Assembly: GCA_043804755.1 (NCBI GenBank)
Contig: JAZDIT010000031.1
Span: forward strand, 1-11,947
Length of the DNA stretch: 11,947 nt
Direction: 5' to 3'
Source: JAZDIT01 sp043804755
Lineage (GTDB): Bacteria > Patescibacteriota > Minisyncoccia > Minisyncoccales > JAQTPW01
The notes below the pieces were generated by a model. The model did not search any database. It was not told where the DNA came from and saw nothing but the letters and a program-made list of their open reading frames with translations. A program made the translations under genes and the position numbers. Each line of letters begins with the position of its first letter. Position 1 is the stretch's first letter. This document shows positions 1-4,905 of the stretch, piece after piece.

Positions 1-86
1 ATCTCAAAGGAAACGCTGTTAACCGCCAAAAAACCGTTAAAATCTTTAGTTAAATTTTTCACTTCAAGCGCCAGCTCTTTTCTCAT
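1..86 (-). CDS. ABC transporter ATP-binding protein, N-terminal fragment (runs off the window)
   Basis: The reverse strand opens with ATG at 86 and stays open for 28 codons to the window edge. The peptide begins MRKELALEVKNLTKDF and continues with a Gly-Phe-Leu-Ala-Val-Asn-Ser-Val-Ser-Phe-Glu stretch. This is the usual first beta-strand pattern of ABC ATPases (E-V-x-N-L-T-K-x-F ... A-V-x-x-V-S-F), which would couple ATP hydrolysis to transport across the membrane. The Walker A motif would lie just outside the window, so the family call rests on the N-terminus only and the substrate cannot be inferred. There is no clear Shine-Dalgarno sequence ahead of the ATG. The gene lies 51 bases downstream of tRNA-Gly on the same strand with no visible terminator between them, so it may be read from the tRNA promoter. 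Confidence 0.72.
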   Translation of the reverse strand, partial: MRKELALEVKNLTKDFNGFLAVNSVSFE

Positions 87-137
87 GTTTGATGGATTGA
101 TGTGCCTAAATGGTTTGTCAGTCTTATTTTTAAAATG

Positions 138-208
138 AGCGGGTAATGGGAATCGAACCCACATAGTCTGCTTGGAAAGCAGATGCACTGCCATTGTGCT
201 ATACCCGC
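138..208 (-). tRNA. tRNA-Gly (anticodon TCC)
   Basis: The reverse strand folds into a full cloverleaf of 71 nt. The acceptor stem GCGGGTA pairs perfectly with TACCCGC, and the discriminator base is T. The anticodon stem TCTGC/GCAGA holds the loop TTTCCAA, giving anticodon TCC, which reads GGA and probably the other Gly codons by wobble. The T-loop is TTCGATT. CCA is not encoded. It lies six bases downstream of the interrupted tRNA ending at 215 and is presumably cut from the same transcript. Confidence 0.95.
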
Positions 209-254
209 ATATTGTCGGAGAGTCGGGATTTGAACCCGAACTCATACTCCTTCA

Positions 255-357
255 CCCCCACACCAAAATGTCGGGGAGTCGAGACTTGAACTCGAACTAA
301 ATCCTCCCAAAGGACTCGTGCTGCCATTACACTACTCCCCGGGAATTGGTGTGGGGG
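255..357 (-). repeat. 10-bp perfect GC-rich inverted repeat flanking tRNA-Pro
   Basis: On the + strand the arms are CCCCCACACC (255-264) and GGTGTGGGGG (348-357). In the reverse-strand RNA they pair perfectly and lie directly outside tRNA-Pro, next to the anticodon-loop remnants of the outer tRNA. Such a helix could keep the two outer tRNA halves together after tRNA-Pro is removed. The pairing is seen directly; the role is inferred. Confidence 0.75.
271..341 (-). tRNA. tRNA-Pro (anticodon TGG)
   Basis: This is a complete 71-nt cloverleaf on the reverse strand. The acceptor stem CGGGGAG pairs with CTCCCCG, and the discriminator is A; C1-G72 with A73 is usual for bacterial tRNA-Pro. The D-stem is GTGT/GCAC. 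The anticodon stem AGTCC/GGATT holds the loop TTTGGGA, giving anticodon TGG. The T-arm is TCGAG-TTCAAGT-CTCGA. CCA is not encoded. The gene sits wholly inside the outer interrupted tRNA, so 5' and 3' processing of this tRNA would cut the outer transcript into two halves. Confidence 0.93.
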
Positions 358-428
358 CAAAAAAGGACTCGTGCTACCGTTACACTACTCTCCGGACAGC
401 GTCATAGTCGAGATTCATTACTGAAAAT

Positions 429-457
429 ATTTTAATCGAATTTCTTCCTTTAGTCAA
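429..457 (-). promoter_or_regulatory. Sigma-70-type promoter for the tRNA cluster
   Basis: The reverse strand carries TTGACT (-35, at 457-452), a 17-base spacer and TAAAAT (-10, at 434-429). Each hexamer matches the consensus at five of six bases. The start would be near 422, leaving a leader of about 28 nt before the outer tRNA at 394. It is the best promoter in the window and supports transcription of the interrupted tRNA, tRNA-Pro and tRNA-Gly as one precursor. Confidence 0.65.
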
Positions 458-496
458 TTTAATTTTTCGAGTAATAATTCCTCTTGTATAACCGAT

Positions 497-505
497 TGCT
501 ATAAT
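497..505 (+). promoter_or_regulatory. Extended -10 promoter for the histidine kinase gene
   Basis: TGCTATAAT is a perfect extended -10 element (TG-n-TATAAT), with no convincing -35 at 17 bases. Transcription would start at about 512, downstream of an in-frame TTG at 509. This favours the ATG at 545 as the kinase start. The promoter is divergent from the tRNA promoter at 429-457. Confidence 0.55.
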
Positions 506-544
506 AGCTTGCTCACCATACCGCTTACGCGTTATAATAATTTA

Positions 545-1492
545 ATGAAACTAAAGGAGGTTTTAAAATCCCTAGACATCAATTCGCAATGCCGAAGGTA
601 CGGTCTTGCCCTTTGGCAGTGTCCCCAATTTTTATTTTTGGTAATGGGAATAATTATAATCGCGGCGACAATAGCCGCTTATTTTATAGGCAATCGTTAT
701 ATAGAAGACCCGTTAATGGTTTCCCTGGTTGTCATCTCCATGGTTTTTATATTATTCATCATCGCTTTTATCATAACCCAAAGTTTTGAAAGGCTGGCGG
801 AGGCCAGCAGGATGAAATCCGAGTTCATAAGCATTGTCTCGCATCAATTGCGTTCACCCCTTACGAATTTGAAATGGACGCTTGATTTTTTGACTTCCTG
901 CAAAACGATGGGAACAGATGGGAAACAAAGCGATTATTTCGATATAATAAAAGAAAATACTTCCAGAATGGGAGAATTGATCGATCATTTGCTGATAGTT
1001 TCAAGAATCGAACAGGGGCGGCTGCCCCAGAACAAGGAGGAAGTTTCTTTTGAAGAATTGGTCAAAAAAGTGATCAATGACGCAGGGCCTTTCGCAAAGA
1101 TTTCCAATGTAGAGGTAGAATTCGTTGTTGGGAAAAACCTGCCCAAATTTTTTGTTGATCCGATTCAGATAAAACTGGTTATCGATAACCTTTTGAATAA
1201 TGCTATCCGTTACACAAAAGGAAACGGCAGGGTTTTGGTTTCACTCTCAAGGGAAAAAAATAATTTTCACCTCAGCGTGAAGGACAACGGAGTGGGAATT
1301 CCCAAGGAAGACAGAAAATACATTTTTCAAAAATTTTTCCGCGCTCAAAACGCACCGAAATACCAAACTCAGGGAACCGGTCTCGGGCTTTATATCGCCA
1401 AATCCGTTGCCGAGAATTCCGGAGGAAAAATCGGATTCGAATCCGAAGAGGGAAAAGGGTCGACGTTTTGGGTTACACTACCAATCGCATAG
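545..1492 (+). CDS. Membrane-bound sensor histidine kinase
   Basis: This 315-aa two-component kinase autophosphorylates and passes the phosphate to a response regulator, probably the next gene. Two hydrophobic segments (about residues 29-49 and 58-78) are joined by only a short loop, so there is no extracytoplasmic sensor domain. The H-box SHQLRSPL follows, with the phosphorylated His at residue 100, then the ATPase domain: N-box DNLLNNAIRYT (from 214), G1 box DNGVGI (from 247), F box FQKFFRA and G2 box GTGLGLYIAK (from 277). All core motifs are intact. The open frame extends upstream to a TTG at 509, but that lies at the promoter's transcription start, so ATG 545 is preferred. No Shine-Dalgarno precedes 545; AAAGGAGG at 553-560 lies just inside the gene and has no usable start after it. 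Only 15 bases separate it from the regulator. The stimulus is unknown. Confidence 0.9.
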   Translation: MKLKEVLKSLDINSQCRRYGLALWQCPQFLFLVMGIIIIAATIAAYFIGNRYIEDPLMVSLVVISMVFILFIIAFIITQSFERLAEASRMKSEFISIVSHQLRSPLTNLKWTLDFLTSCKTMGTDGKQSDYFDIIKENTSRMGELIDHLLIVSRIEQGRLPQNKEEVSFEELVKKVINDAGPFAKISNVEVEFVVGKNLPKFFVDPIQIKLVIDNLLNNAIRYTKGNGRVLVSLSREKNNFHLSVKDNGVGIPKEDRKYIFQKFFRAQNAPKYQTQGTGLGLYIAKSVAENSGGKIGFESEEGKGSTFWVTLPIA

Positions 1493-1495
1493 TTT

Positions 1496-1501
1496 TATAA
1501 T
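1496..1501 (+). promoter_or_regulatory. Possible -10 element giving a leaderless response-regulator mRNA
   Basis: A perfect TATAAT lies between the kinase stop and the regulator ATG. A start seven bases after the hexamer falls on 1508, the A of the ATG. The upstream TTACAC at 17 bases is a poor -35. There is no room for a ribosome binding site, so a transcript from here would be leaderless. The regulator can also be read from the kinase promoter. Confidence 0.35.
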
Positions 1502-1507
1502 TAAAAT

Positions 1508-1876
1508 ATGAAAAAAATACTTTTCGTTGAAGACGAGGCTGCTCTTCAAAAAACCTTCGGAGATTTTTTGGGGAGCAAGGGATATGAAGTGGTTTCCGCT
1601 TTCGACGGTGAAACGGGGCTGAATTTGGCGAAACAAGAAAAGCCAGATTTGGTTTTGCTTGATTTTGTTTTACCCAGAGTCCACGGTTTGGAAGTTTTAA
1701 AACGGCTGAAAGAAGATCCGGAAATGAAGGCGACGCCTATTATCATTCTCACCAATCTTGAGGGGATAAACGAGGTTGAGAAAGCTCTTGAGTTGGGGGC
1801 AACAACATATCTTGTCAAAGCTCAGTATACTTTGGAAGAAGTGTACGAAAAAATTAAAAAAACTTTAGGAGAATAA
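1508..1876 (+). CDS. Single-domain response regulator (CheY/PilH-like receiver)
   Basis: This 122-aa protein is a stand-alone receiver domain. The acidic pocket is E8-D9-E10, the phosphoacceptor is D52 in LVLLDFVLP, the switch Thr is T82 in IIILTN, and the conserved Lys is K104 in YLVKA. The length is that of a receiver alone, so there is no DNA-binding or enzymatic output domain and it should act by protein contact. It follows the kinase by 15 bases, making the kinase the likely phosphodonor, and precedes pilB by 58 bases. CheY-like proteins such as PilG and PilH control pilus motors in other bacteria, so a role in pilus control is plausible here but rests on position only. Confidence 0.92.
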   Translation: MKKILFVEDEAALQKTFGDFLGSKGYEVVSAFDGETGLNLAKQEKPDLVLLDFVLPRVHGLEVLKRLKEDPEMKATPIIILTNLEGINEVEKALELGATTYLVKAQYTLEEVYEKIKKTLGE

Positions 1877-1880
1877 GGAC

Positions 1881-1898
1881 CTTTTCCTTGCGGGAAAG
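1881..1898 (+). terminator. Weak hairpin between response regulator and pilB
   Basis: CTTTTCC-TTGC-GGGAAAG forms a 7-bp stem with one G-U pair and a 4-nt loop, followed by a T-rich but interrupted tract. It could be a weak terminator or attenuator separating the regulatory genes from the pilus operon. The stem is short, so read-through is likely. Confidence 0.3.
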
Positions 1899-1902
1899 AA
1901 CC

Positions 1903-1930
1903 TTGTTTCTTTATTCAGAAATAATATAAC
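1903..1930 (+). promoter_or_regulatory. Possible promoter of the pilB operon
   Basis: TTGTTT (1903-1908) is followed after 16 bases by TATAAC (1925-1930). The predicted start, around 1935-1937, coincides with the pilB ATG at 1935, so the mRNA would have almost no leader. An overlapping TAATAT at 1922-1927 is an alternative -10. The match to consensus is moderate. Confidence 0.35.
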
Positions 1931-1934
1931 AAAC

Positions 1935-3683
1935 ATGCGAGTAGAAACAGGACAATTGAAAGCCTTCCTGCTGGACGCGGGTTTGGTTTCGGAAGAACAG
2001 TTTAACCAGGCTCAAAAGAAAGCCGAGAGTTCCTGTCAGAAAGCAGAGGACGTTTTGATTTCGGACGGGCTTATCACGCAAGAAGAGCTGATAAAATTGA
2101 AGGCATACATATTGGGGGTGCCGTTCGTTAATCTTGAAAAAGAAATGGTTTCCCCGGAAATTTTGAAGATAATCCCCGAACCTATCGCCAGGTCCAATAA
2201 TATAGTAGCTTTCCGTAAAACGGGCCAGAATCTGGAGGTGGCAATGCTTGACCCCGATGATCTAAGAACAATAGAATTCATCAAAAAGACCTCTGATTTT
2301 AAAATTCTGCCGCGCCTTACGACTCCTGACAGCATTAAAAACGTTTTGAAACAATATCAGGAAACTCTGGAAGCGGAATTCGGTGAAATAATCCAGAAGG
2401 AAGCTGGCGTGATAAAACCGATATACGAGGAAGAAACCGTTGAGGGGGGGGAGGATTTACGAAAAGCGGCAGAAGAACTTCCTGTGATACGAATCGTCGA
2501 TACCCTGATGAAGCACGCGATTTTGCAAAGAGCTTCAGACGTACATATTGAACCGACTGAAAAAGAAGTAATAGTCCGCTATCGCATCGACGGAATTTTG
2601 CACGATGCGATGATCTTACCGAAACAAGCCAGTTCGGGAATCGTTGCGAGAATAAAAGTACTGTCTAATTTAAAGCTTGACGAACGCAGACTGCCTCAAG
2701 ACGGCCGGTTTAAAATTGAAACAGACGATTATAAATACTCCATCAGGGTTTCCGTATTGCCGGTTTTTGACGGGGAAAAAATAGTAATGAGGCTTTTACC
2801 GGAAAGTTCGAAAGTACATACCCTTGAGGGATTGGGACTTAGAGGCGAAGCGCTGGAAAGAGTTCAGGATAATTTGAGAAAACCGATAGGTATGCTTCTG
2901 GTTACTGGTCCCACCGGTTCCGGGAAAACGACAACTTTATACGCGATGATGGAAATTTTAAATACTCCCGGAGTTAACATATCGACAATCGAGGATCCTA
3001 TCGAATATAGAATGCCGAGAATCAATCAGACTCAGGTTAATCCGAAAATCGGATTGACTTTTGCCAACGGCTTGCGGTCTTTGGTCAGACAAGATCCGAA
3101 CATCCTGATGGTCGGTGAAATCAGAGACAATGAAACGGTGAGCCTGGCCATAAATGCGGCTCTGACCGGACACCTTGTTTTGTCCACCTTGCACACAAAT
3201 TCAGCCGCCGGCTCAATTCCCCGTTTAATCGATATGAAAGCCGAACCGTTTTTGATTTCTTCGACTTTGAACTGCATAATAGCCCAAAGGCTTGTCAGAA
3301 AACTTACGGAAGAGAAAGAAAAATATACTTTAAAAGAAGATGATCTAAAAAATCTGTCGAAATACTGCGATGAAAACCGCATATTGAAAATTTTGAAAGA
3401 GGAAAAAATTGTAAAACCGAAAGCAATGTGGAAAAATATCGAATTCTACAGACCTAAACCCTCAAAGGACTGTCCTTCCGGATACAAGGGGAGGGTCGGT
3501 CTTTATGAGGTTTTAACAGTTACCGAATCTATAAAAGAGATGATAACCAAACAGGAGACTTCCGACCGGATCCAGGAACAGGCACAAAAAGAAGGAATGA
3601 GGATAATGGTTGAAGACGGTTTTGTAAAAGCCGCTCAGGGCTTGACCAGCATAGAAGAGATATTGAGGGTTATAAACGAGTAA
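1935..3683 (+). CDS. pilB: Type IV pilus assembly ATPase PilB
   Basis: This 582-aa hexameric AAA+-like motor ATPase (GspE/PilB family) powers pilus extension from the cytoplasmic side of the membrane. The N-terminal T2SSE_N/MshEN region covers about residues 1-145. The ATPase domain has Walker A GPTGSGKTTT (325-334), a Walker B-like segment NILMVGEIRD with Glu395, the LVLSTLHTN His-box region, and the closing GYKGRVGLYEVL motif. Two things are unusual. The zinc-binding CxxC...CxxC set of many PilB proteins is reduced to one matching Cys (C513), with TEEK in place of the first pair and about 30 extra residues between. The RLG motifs that bind cyclic-di-GMP in MshEN domains read QLK and AED here. 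No Shine-Dalgarno precedes the ATG. pilC starts one base after the stop, so the two genes are translationally linked. Confidence 0.96.
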   Translation: MRVETGQLKAFLLDAGLVSEEQFNQAQKKAESSCQKAEDVLISDGLITQEELIKLKAYILGVPFVNLEKEMVSPEILKIIPEPIARSNNIVAFRKTGQNLEVAMLDPDDLRTIEFIKKTSDFKILPRLTTPDSIKNVLKQYQETLEAEFGEIIQKEAGVIKPIYEEETVEGGEDLRKAAEELPVIRIVDTLMKHAILQRASDVHIEPTEKEVIVRYRIDGILHDAMILPKQASSGIVARIKVLSNLKLDERRLPQDGRFKIETDDYKYSIRVSVLPVFDGEKIVMRLLPESSKVHTLEGLGLRGEALERVQDNLRKPIGMLLVTGPTGSGKTTTLYAMMEILNTPGVNISTIEDPIEYRMPRINQTQVNPKIGLTFANGLRSLVRQDPNILMVGEIRDNETVSLAINAALTGHLVLSTLHTNSAAGSIPRLIDMKAEPFLISSTLNCIIAQRLVRKLTEEKEKYTLKEDDLKNLSKYCDENRILKILKEEKIVKPKAMWKNIEFYRPKPSKDCPSGYKGRVGLYEVLTVTESIKEMITKQETSDRIQEQAQKEGMRIMVEDGFVKAAQGLTSIEEILRVINE

Positions 3684-3684
3684 A

Positions 3685-4905
3685 ATGGCAAAATATTTTT
3701 ATGTCGCCAAAAATATAAAAGGGGAAGAAAAGACAGGGGAATTGGAAGCAAAAGACGAACATCACTTGGCAAAAATCCTTCATCAGGAAGGATATGTTTT
3801 GATTTCCGCGGACGCCGAGAAGGAAGTTGGGGAAAAAAGTTTGGATATAAATATACCTTTTATAAATAAGGTAAGCCTGAAAGAAAAACTTTTTTTCACC
3901 AGAAACTTAAAAGTCATGGTTTCCGCCGGAATTTCCCTGCCGAGATCCCTGCGGACTTTAGCCGAAATATCGAAAAATAAGAGATTCAGAAAAGCCCTTT
4001 TGGAAATTGTCGAGGAAGTTAATAAAGGGAAAAATTTTTCCGCTTCCCTGTCAAAGTATCCAGATATTTTCCCGGAAATATTCTGCAGTTTGATTCGCGC
4101 CGGCGAAGAATCGGGAACCATGGAAGAATCTTTAAAAAACCTGACGCAGCAGTTGGAAAGACAAAACGAGCTGAGATCAAAAATAATAGGTGCCATGATT
4201 TATCCCATCGTCATTGTTACAGCCATGCTCGGGATCGGGACACTGATGCTCGTAATGGTTATCCCTCAACTGGCTGCAACATTCCGGGATCTTGGAGTTG
4301 AGCTGCCGCTTACGACAAAAATAGTGATGGCCTTGGGAGATTTTGCGACGCAAAGATGGTACTTTCTCATAATGATAATTGTATTACTGGTGGTTGGATT
4401 CAGAGTGGCGTTGAAAACAAAAAAAGGGAAAAGGATTCTCGATAAGATTTCTCTAAAAATTCCGATTTTTGCGTCATTGGTTCAAAAAATAAATTCGGCC
4501 TACACGATCAGAACAATAGGATCCTTGATAAATTCGGGAGTGCCGATTGTCAGTTCATTGGAAATCACCTCCGGTGTTTTGGGGAATATCTTTTACAGGG
4601 AAGCGTTGACCGGATCCGCGGAACAGGTCAGAAAAGGGGGCAAATTATCCGAAGCACTTAAAAATTACGGAGACTTATACCCCGCTGTTGTTATACAAAT
4701 GATAGAAGTTGGCGAGGAAACCGGAGAAACATCGGAAATCCTTCAAAAACTAGCCGATTTTTTTGAAGAAGAAGTCACAAATGCGACCAAAAACATGTCA
4801 TCCATCATCGAACCGATATTGATGCTCTTAATAGGAGGGGCAATAGGTTTTTTCGCGATCTCGATGCTTCAGCCGATGTATAGCGTTATGGATACAATAA
4901 AATGA
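3685..4905 (+). CDS. pilC: Type IV pilus inner-membrane platform protein PilC
   Basis: This 406-aa protein has the family's usual length and GspF architecture. A short N-terminal region opening MAKYFYVAKN precedes two T2SSF cytoplasmic domains (about residues 65-190 and 265-395). Each carries the repeated pattern of a hydrophobic helix after a Gly-Glu-Glu-Ser/Thr-Gly motif: GEESGTMEESL in the first, GEETGETSEIL in the second. Membrane segments lie near residues 170-194, 225-243 and 377-395. PilC sits in the pore of the PilB ring and is thought to turn or scoop pilin subunits into the fibre. It starts one base after pilB, and its TGA overlaps the next ATG (ATGA at 4902-4905), which supports a single operon. 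Confidence 0.95.
   Translation: MAKYFYVAKNIKGEEKTGELEAKDEHHLAKILHQEGYVLISADAEKEVGEKSLDINIPFINKVSLKEKLFFTRNLKVMVSAGISLPRSLRTLAEISKNKRFRKALLEIVEEVNKGKNFSASLSKYPDIFPEIFCSLIRAGEESGTMEESLKNLTQQLERQNELRSKIIGAMIYPIVIVTAMLGIGTLMLVMVIPQLAATFRDLGVELPLTTKIVMALGDFATQRWYFLIMIIVLLVVGFRVALKTKKGKRILDKISLKIPIFASLVQKINSAYTIRTIGSLINSGVPIVSSLEITSGVLGNIFYREALTGSAEQVRKGGKLSEALKNYGDLYPAVVIQMIEVGEETGETSEILQKLADFFEEEVTNATKNMSSIIEPILMLLIGGAIGFFAISMLQPMYSVMDTIK

Larger units (their letters stand above)
215..394 (-). tRNA. Interrupted (split-like) tRNA gene with a whole tRNA-Pro inside its anticodon loop; identity uncertain
   Basis: The 5' half is at 394-359 and the 3' half at about 254-215, both on the reverse strand. 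The acceptor stem CGGAGAG/CTCTCCG pairs perfectly with discriminator A. The D-arm stem is GTGT/GCAC. The T-arm is TCGGG-TTCAAAT-CCCGA. The anticodon stem AGTCC/GGAGT has one G-G mismatch. Instead of a 7-nt loop, the 5' strand continues TTTTTTG into CCCCCACACC, and the 3' strand arrives through GGTGTGGGGG and TGAA, with tRNA-Pro between. If the insert were removed to leave TTTTGAA, the anticodon would be TTG (Gln). Leaving TTGTGAA would give GTG (His), but the C73 typical of tRNA-His is absent here and a normal tRNA-His lies at the other end of the window. C1-G72 and A73 are Pro-like. It could be a functional gene needing splicing or a decaying copy. Compared with tRNA-Pro, changes at 4/69 and 52/62 keep both base pairs, which argues for past or present selection. 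Confidence 0.5.

Noticed and set aside
265..347. Group I intron in the outer tRNA
   Set aside because: The insert between the clamp arms is almost entirely a complete tRNA-Pro. There is no room for a group I core of 200 or more nt.
395..508. Possible small gene or RNA in the divergent region between the tRNA cluster and the kinase
   Set aside because: The stretch is AT-rich and is explained by two divergent promoters. No open frame or stable fold was seen.
509..544. TTG start at 509 for the histidine kinase
   Set aside because: It lies only four bases after the extended -10 box and upstream of the predicted transcription start. The 12 extra residues match nothing in the family, so ATG 545 is preferred.
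553..560. AAAGGAGG as a ribosome binding site for a later kinase start
   Set aside because: No ATG, GTG or TTG lies at a workable distance downstream in frame, so it appears to be coincidental coding sequence.
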